This document shows, piece after piece, positions 50,118 to 58,124 of a stretch of 64,000 bases of DNA; within the stretch, counting starts at the first letter, position 1; every line of letters starts with the position of its first letter. The notes beneath the pieces were generated by a model. The model was given only the letters and a program-made list of their open reading frames with translations, searched no databases and was not told the DNA's origin. Source of the DNA: Streptomyces sp. MJM8645 (lineage in GTDB: Bacteria; Actinomycetota; Actinomycetes; Streptomycetales; Streptomycetaceae); assembly GCF_001625365.1 (NCBI RefSeq), contig NZ_LJJF01000001.1, positions 6,993,501 to 7,057,500 on the forward strand, given 5' to 3'. Position numbers and translations under genes: made by a program.

Positions 50118-50135
50118 TCGGGGCGGACGCGCCGG

Positions 50136-51593
50136 TCAGACGCCGAACTCGGCCGGCAGGCGGCCGGCGCGCACCGCCGCGACCAGGTCGGCGTGGTCGG
50201 CCTCGGTCCGGTCCGCGTACGCGACGGCGAAGGCGGCGACCGCCTCGTCCAGCGCCTCGCTCCTGCCGCAGTAGCCGGCCAGCAGGCCGGGGTCGGCGGT
50301 GTGCGCGTGCGCCCGGGCCAGCAGGGCGCCGGTGATCCGGGCGTAGTCGTCCAGTTGGCCCGGCAGCAGCGCGGCCGGGTCGACGCTGCCCTTGCGGTTG
50401 CGGAACTGCCGGACCTGGTAGGGGAGTCCGTCCACCGTCGTCCAGCCCAGCAGGGTGTCGCTGACCACCTGCATGTGCTTCTGCCCGAGCACCACCCGGC
50501 GGCCCTCGTGGCCGTCCTGACCGGCCACCGGGTGGCCCGCGCGCTCCAGGTGCGGCAGCAGCACGGACGGGCGGGCCTCCTTCACCTGGAGCACCAGCGG
50601 CTGGTCCCGGTGGTCGGTGAGCAGCACCACGTACGAGCGGGTGCCGACGCTGCCGGTGCCCACCACCCGGAACGCCACGTCCTGCACCCGGTAGCGGGAC
50701 AGCAGGGTGCGCACCTCGGCGGGCACCGTCGCCACGTACGGGCCGAGCGACTGCGCGACGGCCCGCGCGGTCGCGTCGGTCACCTCGGTGAGCACCGGCG
50801 GAGCGGCCGTGAACCGCCGACCGCCGTCCGCCGTACGGGTGGTGCTGCGGGCGGCGAATCTGGCGCTGGTGTTGCCCAGCGCCTTCGCGCCGACCTTGCG
50901 CAGCACCTCGGCCAGGTCGTGCGCCTCGGTGAAGGAGACCAACTGCTCGTCCGCGACGGCGTTCCAGGCGTCCAGCGCGGGCAGCTTGGCGAGCGTGCGC
51001 ATCGTGCGGCGGTAGGAGCCGGCCGCGTGCTGGGCGGCCTCCCGGGCGGTGGTCTCGTCGGCCCCGGTCTCGCGGCCGGCCAGCACCAGGCTCGCGGCCA
51101 GCCGCTTGAGGTCCCACTCCCACGGGCCGGGCACGGTCTCGTCGAAGTCGTTGATGTCCATCACCAGTTGCCCGCGGGCGTCCCCGTACAGCCCGAAGTT
51201 GGCGGCGTGCGCGTCCCCGCACAGCTGGGCGCCGACCCCGGTGGCCGGGGTGCCCGCCAGGTCGGCGGCCATCAGCCCGGCCGAACCGCGCAGGAACGCG
51301 AACGGCGTGGCGGCCATCCGCCCCACCCGGATCGGCACCAACGCGGCGATCCGGCCCGCGTTGGACGCCTCGATCGCCTCGACGGCCGTCGGCCGCCCGG
51401 GCACCGGCGAGAACTCCGCGTGCCGCTCCCGGGGGATGCGCCCGCGCAGCGTCTTCCCCCGCTCCCGCGAACGCCCGCCCTGCCCTGACGCGAACCCGGC
51501 CACCGCGAACGCCCGCCGCCCCTGCGGCGCAGCTCCGTCCACGTCGGCCGCGGCCCCGTCCGCCACCTCGGTCACCTCGGTCACCTGCGTCAC
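50136..51593 (-). CDS. DUF2252 family protein
   Basis: 485 residues from a GTG with GGGGAG upstream. Typical DUF2252 phrases: RMAATPFAFLRGSAGLMAAD, GDAHAANFGLYGDARG, DINDFDETVPGPWEWDLKRL, GTGSVGTRSYVVLL and LQVKEARPSVL. The GDAHxxNFG and DxxDFD motifs resemble the catalytic and metal-binding loops of the aminoglycoside-phosphotransferase kinase fold, so a kinase-like role is suspected, but no activity is established. It is convergent with the hydrolase and divergent from the LacI gene. Confidence 0.88.
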   Translation of the reverse strand: MTQVTEVTEVADGAAADVDGAAPQGRRAFAVAGFASGQGGRSRERGKTLRGRIPRERHAEFSPVPGRPTAVEAIEASNAGRIAALVPIRVGRMAATPFAFLRGSAGLMAADLAGTPATGVGAQLCGDAHAANFGLYGDARGQLVMDINDFDETVPGPWEWDLKRLAASLVLAGRETGADETTAREAAQHAAGSYRRTMRTLAKLPALDAWNAVADEQLVSFTEAHDLAEVLRKVGAKALGNTSARFAARSTTRTADGGRRFTAAPPVLTEVTDATARAVAQSLGPYVATVPAEVRTLLSRYRVQDVAFRVVGTGSVGTRSYVVLLTDHRDQPLVLQVKEARPSVLLPHLERAGHPVAGQDGHEGRRVVLGQKHMQVVSDTLLGWTTVDGLPYQVRQFRNRKGSVDPAALLPGQLDDYARITGALLARAHAHTADPGLLAGYCGRSEALDEAVAAFAVAYADRTEADHADLVAAVRAGRLPAEFGV

Positions 51594-51786
51594 CGCTCCC
51601 CACCCGTCCCTTCCGGCTCCCACCCGCCCGCGACCTGCGCGAACGGTTCTGCAGGGGGAGTGACGTCCGACGCCTGACGACGGTTCCTGAGCCCGGCGGA
51701 CGCGAGGCGGCAGCCGCCCGTATCCTCGGGGCACGGCCCGCCGTCGAAGGCCGGGCGCGGAGTTGGTCGGGACCGGGGGGACAGTG

Positions 51787-52842
51787 GTGAGCGACGGGGG
51801 GAGAGCCCGGCGGGGCAGGCCCACGGTGAACGACGTGGCGGCGCTGGCGGGCGTGTCGATGGCGACGGTGTCGCGCGTGCTGGCGGGCGACTACCCGGTG
51901 GCCGGGGCCACCCGGGAGCGGGTGCTGCGCGCGGTGCGCGACCTCGACTACGTCGTGAACGCGCAGGCGCGGGCGCTGGCCGGCCGGCGGTCCCGGACGG
52001 TGGCGATCCTGCTGGGCAACCTCGCGGCGCCCTTCCACAACCGGGTCGCGCACGGTGTGGAGCGGCAGGCGGTGGACGAGGGCTGCCTCTGCCTGGTGGC
52101 GGCGACCGACGACGACCCCGACCGCGAACTGACGCTGGTCGAGGAGATGCGGGCGCGCGACGTGGAGGCCGTCGTGCTGGTGGGCGGGGTGGAGGACAGC
52201 CCGGGGTACCGCACCCGGATCGCCCGGCTGGCGGGCATCCTGGACGCGGCCGGCTCCAGGCTGGTGCTCTGCGGCCGGCCCGCCCCGGGGGAGGAACTGC
52301 CGCTGACGGCCGTGCACTACGACAACGCGGGCGGCGCGCGGGCGGCCGTCGACCACCTGCTGACGCTGGGCCACCGGCGGATCCTCTTCCTCGGCGGATC
52401 GGCCGTGACCACCACCACCCGGGAGCGCCTCGCCGGGCACCAGGCCGCGCTGGCGGCCCACGGCCTGCGCCACCCGGCCGAATTGACGGTGGAGGGGTGC
52501 CACACCCGGGACGGCGCGCGGGCCTGGCTGCGCCGCCGCCTGGCCCAGGGCCCGCCGGACTTCTCGGCGGTCTTCGCGCACGACGACGACGTGGCGGCCG
52601 TCGTGCTGACGGTCCTGCGGGAGCACGGGATCTCCGTGCCCGAACAGGTCTCGGTGATCGGCTTCAACGACCTGCCCGGGGCCGAGGACCTCAGGCCCGG
52701 CCTGACCACCGTGCGCATCCCGCACCTCGACCTCGGCCGCACGGCGCTGCGCCTCGCGCTGCACCGCCCCGGCCCCGAGCCGCAGCGGGCCGTCCTCGCC
52801 ACCGAGCTGGTGCCCCGCGGGTCGACGGGGCCGGTCGGGTAG
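51787..52842 (+). CDS. LacI-family transcriptional regulator
   Basis: 351 residues. The GTG at 51787 is chosen after GGGGGGA; the GTG at 51784 is equally placed. HTH and hinge: RPTVNDVAALAGVSMATVSR, VLAGDYPVAG, NAQARALAGRRSRTVAILLG. The periplasmic-binding-like core ends with VSVIGFNDLPGAEDLRPGLT and TVRIPHLDLG. It represses until a sugar binds. The next gene on the same strand is a polysaccharide lyase whose promoter has a LacI-type half-palindrome, so this is probably its specific repressor. Confidence 0.92.
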   Translation: MSDGGRARRGRPTVNDVAALAGVSMATVSRVLAGDYPVAGATRERVLRAVRDLDYVVNAQARALAGRRSRTVAILLGNLAAPFHNRVAHGVERQAVDEGCLCLVAATDDDPDRELTLVEEMRARDVEAVVLVGGVEDSPGYRTRIARLAGILDAAGSRLVLCGRPAPGEELPLTAVHYDNAGGARAAVDHLLTLGHRRILFLGGSAVTTTTRERLAGHQAALAAHGLRHPAELTVEGCHTRDGARAWLRRRLAQGPPDFSAVFAHDDDVAAVVLTVLREHGISVPEQVSVIGFNDLPGAEDLRPGLTTVRIPHLDLGRTALRLALHRPGPEPQRAVLATELVPRGSTGPVG

Positions 52843-52888
52843 CCGGCCCTCCGGCCACGAGCCCGTGCCGGAAGCGTTGTCCTCGCGA

Positions 52889-52904
52889 TAGAAAGCGCTT
52901 ACTC
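52889..52904. promoter_or_regulatory. LacI-type operator upstream of the PL8 lyase
   Basis: tagaaagcgcttact contains the 8-base palindrome aagcgctt (52893-52900) inside gaaagcgctt, the classic LacI/CcpA-type core. It lies about 45 bases before the lyase ATG and 50 bases after the LacI gene stop. Confidence 0.7.
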
Positions 52905-52943
52905 TCCCGTCAGACAAGGGAGTTCGCGAGGAAGGACCGCCCG

Positions 52944-55394
52944 ATGGACAGCTCGTGGACGAAGACCGGTGACCCGGCGTCGATACCGCTCCTGAGCAGG
53001 CGCGGACTGCTCAGGACCAGCGCCGCCGCCACCGCCGCGGCGGCCGCGTGGTGGCTCGGAGGGCCCACCGAGGCCCGGGCCGCCGACAACTACGACGCGA
53101 TGCGCGCGGCCTGGTCCGAGCAGCTGACCGGCACCGGGTACGACCCGGCCGCGCCGCCGTTCGCCCGCGCGCTCACCGCGCTGGGCGACCAGGCACGGCG
53201 CCACCAGGCCGCGTTGAGCCCGCAGGCCGGGTCGCTCTGGCCCGACCTGCCGGTCGGCTCCGCCTCCGCCGCCGTCACGTCGACGGTCGGGCGGCTGCGG
53301 CTGATGGCCCTGGCCCTCACCCGGCCGGCCACCGGCTCGACGGGCGACCCAGGCCTCGGCGCCGCCGTCGCGACCGGCCTGGACTGGGTGCTCCAGCGCG
53401 CCTACACCGCCACCACCACGTCGTACGGGAACTGGTGGGACTGGCAGATCGGCGCCCCCCAGGCCCTGCTGGACGTGTGCGTGCTGCTCGGCGACCTCCT
53501 GACGGCCGAACGGGCGGCCGCGTGCGGTGCGGCCGTGGACCACTTCGTCCCGTCCTCGGTGGTCGACAAGTACACCGGCACCAGCACCGGGGCCAACCGG
53601 GTGGACCTGTGCCGGGTGCTCGCGCTGCGCGGTGTCATCGGCCGCTCGGCGGCCCCGGTCGCCGCCGCGCAGCGGGGGCTGTCACCGGTGTTCCGCTACG
53701 TGACCACCGGCGACGGGATCTACGCCGACGGCAGCTTCGTCCAGCACACCTGGGTGCCGTACACCGGCAGCTACGGCGAGGTGCTGCTCGGCAGCCTGAG
53801 CCGGCTGCTGCGCCTGCTCGCCGGTACGCCCTGGGCCGTCACCGACCCCGCGCTGCGCAACGTCTTCACCGCCGTGGACCGGGGGTTCCTGCCGTTCCTG
53901 TTCAACGGCCTGGTGATGGACGGGGTTTCGGGCCGCGCCGTCAGCCGCGGCGTGCAGGCCGGCGACGCGCGGCGGGCCCGCCTGGACGACCACGTGCGCG
54001 GCCACGCCCTGCTCGGGGACGTCCTGCGGCTGGCCGACTCCGGGTCGGTGCCGACGGCCCAGGCGGCGGCCTGGCGCGCCGCCGTGAAGGGCTCCCTCCA
54101 GCGCGACCAGGTGCTCCCCCACCTGTCCAACGTCCTCGCCGACATCCCCGAACTCGCCCGCGCACAGGCCCTTCTGGCGGACTCCGGCACCCGGGCGGCG
54201 GACGAGGGCACGGGCAGCCGGGTGTTCACCATGGACCGGGCCGTCCACCGCCGGCCCGGCTGGAGCGCGCAGCTCAGCCTGTCCTCGTCCCGGACCGCCT
54301 TCTACGAGTGCGGGAACGGCGAGAACCTGCGGGCCTGGCACAGCGGCAGCGGAATGCTCTACTGGTACGGCGGCGAGCAGGGCGACGAACAGTACAGCGA
54401 CTCCTTCTGGCCCACCGCCGACCCCTACCGGCTGCCCGGCACCACCGTGTCGACGCGCCCGCTGGCCGACGGCGCCGGTGGCGACTGGGGCCAGGCCCGC
54501 CCGGCGACCGCCTGGGCGGGCGGGGCGAGCGACGGCGACCGGTCGGTGGTCGGCCAGGACGTCCGGGGCCTCGGCTCCACCCTGGTCGGGCGCAAGTCCT
54601 GGTTCTGCCTGGACGATTCGATCGTCTGCCTCGGCGCGGGCATCGGCTGTACCGACGGCGTCGCCGTCCGCACGACCGTCGACCACCGCAACCTCGGGGC
54701 CCGCGAGGACCGGGAGTTCGTGCTGGACGGCGTCCGCCAGCCCGCCGACCCCGGCTGGAGTCGGCGGGCCGACGGCGTCCGCTGGGCGGCGCTCGCCGGG
54801 TCGGGCGCCTGGGTGTTCCCCGACGGCGCCACCCTCGACCTCGCCCGCGAACGGCGGACCGGGGCGTGGGCCGACATCAACCGGGGCGGGGCGCCCGACC
54901 CGATCACCCGGACCTACCTGTCGATCGGCCTCGACCACGGCACCGACCCCGTCGACGGGACGTACCACTACGTGCTGATGCCCGGGGCCGGCCCGGACCA
55001 GGCGGCGGCCCGCGCGGCGGCCCCGACGGCCACCGTGCTCGCCAACACGGCCGACGCCCAGGCGATCAGCGCGCCCGGACTCGGACTCACCCTCGCCAAC
55101 TTCTTCGCCCCAGGCACCGTCGGCCCGCTGACCGTCTCCGCCCCCTGCTCCGTCCTGCTCCGCGAGAACGGCGGCGACCTCTCCGTCGCCGTCGCCGACC
55201 CCACCCGGAAGGCGTCCACCGTCCAGCTGACGCTGGCGCTGGACGGCTACCGGCTCGCGAGCGGCGGCACCGGCATCACGGTGCTCTCGGACTCCGGGCC
55301 GCTGGTGCTGCGCTGCGCGGTGGCGGGCACCGGGGGAGCGAGCCTGTCGGCGGTCTTCCGGCGGAGCGCCGCCTTCCAGCGGGGCGCCGCCTGA
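52944..55394 (+). CDS. Tat-exported polysaccharide lyase family 8 (hyaluronate/chondroitin/xanthan lyase type)
   Basis: 816 residues. The twin-arginine signal LLSRRGLLRTSAAATAAAAA points to export folded. The alpha/alpha toroid (to about 370) holds TSYGNWWDWQIGAPQALLDV and DGIYADGSFVQHTWVPYTGS YGE, with the catalytic Asn, His and Tyr region of PL8, and VSGRAVSRG for the Arg. The antiparallel beta domains follow (YECGNGENLRAWHSGSGMLY, YWPTADPYRLPGTTV-like FWPTADPYRLPGTT). The length fits the family. It degrades an acidic glycan by beta-elimination; which one cannot be read. Control by the adjacent LacI protein is likely. Confidence 0.9.
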   Translation: MDSSWTKTGDPASIPLLSRRGLLRTSAAATAAAAAWWLGGPTEARAADNYDAMRAAWSEQLTGTGYDPAAPPFARALTALGDQARRHQAALSPQAGSLWPDLPVGSASAAVTSTVGRLRLMALALTRPATGSTGDPGLGAAVATGLDWVLQRAYTATTTSYGNWWDWQIGAPQALLDVCVLLGDLLTAERAAACGAAVDHFVPSSVVDKYTGTSTGANRVDLCRVLALRGVIGRSAAPVAAAQRGLSPVFRYVTTGDGIYADGSFVQHTWVPYTGSYGEVLLGSLSRLLRLLAGTPWAVTDPALRNVFTAVDRGFLPFLFNGLVMDGVSGRAVSRGVQAGDARRARLDDHVRGHALLGDVLRLADSGSVPTAQAAAWRAAVKGSLQRDQVLPHLSNVLADIPELARAQALLADSGTRAADEGTGSRVFTMDRAVHRRPGWSAQLSLSSSRTAFYECGNGENLRAWHSGSGMLYWYGGEQGDEQYSDSFWPTADPYRLPGTTVSTRPLADGAGGDWGQARPATAWAGGASDGDRSVVGQDVRGLGSTLVGRKSWFCLDDSIVCLGAGIGCTDGVAVRTTVDHRNLGAREDREFVLDGVRQPADPGWSRRADGVRWAALAGSGAWVFPDGATLDLARERRTGAWADINRGGAPDPITRTYLSIGLDHGTDPVDGTYHYVLMPGAGPDQAAARAAAPTATVLANTADAQAISAPGLGLTLANFFAPGTVGPLTVSAPCSVLLRENGGDLSVAVADPTRKASTVQLTLALDGYRLASGGTGITVLSDSGPLVLRCAVAGTGGASLSAVFRRSAAFQRGAA

Positions 55395-55432
55395 CGGGGC
55401 CGGCCGCCGAGGTCAGCGCACCGGGACGGGCC

Positions 55433-55993
55433 TCACTGGCCGACCCGCCCGTCGAGGCACTCGCGCAACAGGTCGGCGTGCCCGCAGTGACGGGCGTACT
55501 CGTCGATCCTGTGCACCAGCAGCTCTCGCACCGCGATGCCGCTCTTCCCCAGCCGCGTGCCCAGGTCCGGGTGCGCGGCCAGGGCGGCGTCGGTCGCGGC
55601 CTGTTCGCGGGCCAGGTCGGCGAACGCCGCGTCGACCTCGGCCTGCTCGGCGACGGCTCCGTCGAAGTCCGCGTCCCGCTTGCCGTAGAGCTTCGGCAGC
55701 GGATCGCCGTCGCTGATCCAGCCGCGCCAGTCCCGTTCCACTGCGGCGAGGTGCCGGACGAGGCCGAGCAGCGACATCGTCGACGGCGGGACGGACCGGC
55801 GGGCCAGCTGCTCCGGGTCCAGGCCCTCGCACTTCATCAGCAGGGTGTGGCGGTAGTTCGTCAGGAAGTCGTTCAGGGTGGGGAGTTCGCCGTCCGGGCA
55901 GACTCCCTCGCTGTTGCGGGGGTCGTCGTCCGGGTCGGCCCACATGTCGGGGTAGACGGTTGCCTGGGTCCATCGTTCGGGTTGGTCGCTCAT
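55433..55993 (-). CDS. DinB/YfiT-like protein (DUF664, mycothiol-dependent transferase-like)
   Basis: 186 residues. The pattern TLNDFLTNYRHTLLMKCEGL, SMSLLGLVRHLAAVERDW-like (PPSTMSLLGLVRHLAAVE) and VRELLVHRIDEYARHCGHAD matches DUF664. The three metal-ligand His positions are RHLAAVE, HRIDEYARH and GHADLLRE. The fold is the four-helix DinB bundle with metal-dependent thiol transferase activity in characterised relatives. An ATG nine bases upstream (56002) is an alternative start. Confidence 0.85.
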   Translation of the reverse strand: MSDQPERWTQATVYPDMWADPDDDPRNSEGVCPDGELPTLNDFLTNYRHTLLMKCEGLDPEQLARRSVPPSTMSLLGLVRHLAAVERDWRGWISDGDPLPKLYGKRDADFDGAVAEQAEVDAAFADLAREQAATDAALAAHPDLGTRLGKSGIAVRELLVHRIDEYARHCGHADLLRECLDGRVGQ

Positions 55994-56058
55994 GCGGGCC
56001 ATGCTCGTCCGTGCGGGCCCGAGCCGCCAGTGGGTTTTGCCGCGACGGTGGCGGCTCC

Positions 56059-57033
56059 TCAGAGCGTGGGTGTCGGCGTGGGCGTCGGCGTGGGAGCGGC
56101 GGCCGGAGGAAGGGGGCTGGGGAGGGCGCTCGCGCGGGCCGCGGGGTCGGTGACGACGCCGGTGCAGTTGTCGCCCTCCTTCTGGTGGCCGCACACCTGC
56201 AAGGTGGTGTCGCCGGGGCTCGCGTCGACCATCACGGAGTAGTTGTCGTAGCCCCAGTGGATCAGGGCGGTCTCCTGCGAGCCGTGGTTGGTGGTGATGG
56301 TGGCGCTGTCCCCGGGGGAGCCGTCGGTGATCCCCGACCAGGCGGCCCGGCAGCGCGGGCTGTAGTGGACGTAGAGGACCACCTTGCCCACGTTGCCGGT
56401 CAGCAGGGTGCGCTGGTCGACGTCGCACCGCATGTCCTGGGGGTCCTTGCCCGCGCAGCCGACGCCCTCGCAGAGCGGCGCCGGCCCGGCGGTCGCCGCT
56501 GCCGTCGCCGCCGCCGTCTTCGGCGGGAGCGTCGCCGCCGATGCCGTGCCGTTGCCGCCGTGCGGGCCGCGCAGGTACAGGGCCGCGAACAGGATGAGCA
56601 CGGCGGCCACGGCGGCTCCCACGCCGGCCGCCGGCCGCCGCCACGGGGCGGGCCGCGGCGAGGCGGGGGCGGCGTCGGGCGCTTCGGCCGGCGCTGCGGG
56701 CGCGGGCGCCGGGGAGAGCGCCTCGTCCGTGTCGTGCGTGGCCTCGGAGGAGGGCGCCTCGTGCGCGTCGCGCGCGGCCTCGGCCTTCCGCAGCAGGGAG
56801 GTGAGCAGATCGGCGTCGCACTCGACCGTGGCGATCAGGCCGGCCAGGGCCTGCGGGGTGATCAGGCGCTTCCCGTTCAACCAGCGTTCCCAGGAGGCCT
56901 TGCTGAGGTAGGTCCTCTTCCCGAGTTCGGCCAGGGAGATCCGGTGCGCGTCCTTGACCGCGCGCAGTTCCTCGGCCAGACGTCGAGCGGGTTCTGAAAG
57001 ATCGTCAGGGAGCGGCTTCCAGGACTGACTCAT
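56059..57033 (-). CDS. HTH protein with transmembrane helix and C-terminal DUF2690 domain
   Basis: 324 residues from the ATG at 57033; an upstream ATG at 57078 is less likely. The XRE-like HTH (ARRLAEELRAVKDAHRISLA, LGKRTYLSKASWERWLNGKR) is cytosolic. A Pro/Ala/Glu linker leads to one TM helix (AAGVGAAVAAVLILFAALYL). The outer part is DUF2690: CAGKDPQDMRCDVDQRTL, VHYSPRCRAAWSGI, ending with a (Pro-Thr)n tail. This makes a one-component transmembrane regulator that may sense the cell surface. An inverted repeat in its promoter could be its operator. Confidence 0.85.
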   Translation of the reverse strand: MSQSWKPLPDDLSEPARRLAEELRAVKDAHRISLAELGKRTYLSKASWERWLNGKRLITPQALAGLIATVECDADLLTSLLRKAEAARDAHEAPSSEATHDTDEALSPAPAPAAPAEAPDAAPASPRPAPWRRPAAGVGAAVAAVLILFAALYLRGPHGGNGTASAATLPPKTAAATAAATAGPAPLCEGVGCAGKDPQDMRCDVDQRTLLTGNVGKVVLYVHYSPRCRAAWSGITDGSPGDSATITTNHGSQETALIHWGYDNYSVMVDASPGDTTLQVCGHQKEGDNCTGVVTDPAARASALPSPLPPAAAPTPTPTPTPTL

Positions 57034-57066
57034 CGCGGGTACCTCGGGCGGGTCGGTGGAGGATGC

Positions 57067-57095
57067 AAACTGATCCACTTTCGGATGATCAGTTT
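57067..57095. promoter_or_regulatory. Inverted repeat in the promoter of the HTH-DUF2690 gene
   Basis: aaactgatc (57067-57075) and gatcagttt (57087-57095) are perfect 9-base arms with an 11-base spacer. The sequence is A/T-rich against its surroundings and lies 34 bases upstream of the minus-strand ATG, in the divergent gap with the methyltransferase gene. Confidence 0.65.
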
Positions 57096-57233
57096 AATCG
57101 GTCGACTTCCCTCGGTTCCCACCCGCAGCCCGGGGCGCCTTCGCGCACCCGGTACCGATCGCCTACCATCGCGGTCGGCCGCGTCGAGCGACGGGCGGGG
57201 CGACGGGCAAGGGCGATCCGAGAGGCGCGGAGC

Positions 57234-58025
57234 ATGGGCGACGAGCGCGGCTACCTGCTGGACAACCGGCAGCGGGAGGCGGGTCGACGGTTCGAGGGCA
57301 TCGCCGAGCTGTTCGACCCGTGGACGCTGGAGCACTTGGACCGGCTGGGCCCGGCCGACGGGCACCACTGCTGGGAGGTGGGTGCGGGCGGCCCGGGCAT
57401 CCCGCTGGCACTGGCCGAGCGGGTCGGGCCGGCGGGCCGGGTCCTGGCCAGCGACCTCGACACCAGCTGGCTGACCGGACTGCCCGCCGACCGCGTCGAG
57501 GTCCGCCGGCACGACGTCACCCGCGACCCGCTGCCCGACGGGCTGTTCGACCTGGTGCACGTCCGCCTGGTGCTGGTGCACCTGCCCGACCGGGCCGAGG
57601 TGCTGCGGCGGCTGGCGTCGGCGGTACGGCCCGGAGGCTGGCTGGTGGTCGAGGACGCGGACCCGGCCCTGCAACCGCTCGCCTGCCCGGACGAGCACGG
57701 GCCGGACCAGGAGCTGGCGAACCGGGTGCGCCGGGCGTTCCGGGCCCGGCTCGCCGAGCGCGGCGCCGACCTCGCCTTCGGCCGCACCCTGCCCCGGCTG
57801 CTGCGCGAGGCGGGCCTGACGGACGTCGCCGCCGAGGCGTACTTCCCCGTCACCTCCCCGGCCTGTCGGGAGCTGGAGGCGGCGACGGTCCGTCAGCTCC
57901 GCGACCAGCTGGTCGGCCCCGACCTCCCCGCCGCCGACCTGGACCGGCACCTGGCCAACCTCCGCGACACCGAGCTGGACGTGACCACCGCCCCGCTGAT
58001 CACCTGCTGGGGCCGGCGCCGGTAG
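57234..58025 (+). CDS. SAM-dependent methyltransferase (class I)
   Basis: 263 residues. Motif I is CWEVGAGGPGIPLALAERVG, motif II ASDLDTSWL, then VRRHDVTRDPLPDGLFDLVH and RLASAVRPGGWLVVEDAD. This is the UbiE/small-molecule methyltransferase pattern. gagaggcgcggagc precedes the ATG. The substrate is unknown and the neighbours give no clear lead. Confidence 0.88.
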   Translation: MGDERGYLLDNRQREAGRRFEGIAELFDPWTLEHLDRLGPADGHHCWEVGAGGPGIPLALAERVGPAGRVLASDLDTSWLTGLPADRVEVRRHDVTRDPLPDGLFDLVHVRLVLVHLPDRAEVLRRLASAVRPGGWLVVEDADPALQPLACPDEHGPDQELANRVRRAFRARLAERGADLAFGRTLPRLLREAGLTDVAAEAYFPVTSPACRELEAATVRQLRDQLVGPDLPAADLDRHLANLRDTELDVTTAPLITCWGRRR

Positions 58026-58124
58026 GTGGCCACCGCAGGACGCTCCGTCCCCGGCCGGCCGGCCGGGTCGAGGCGACGGCGTAGCCGGTGAGCAGGGCGG
58101 TCACGATGTCGGTGAGGCGGAGTT

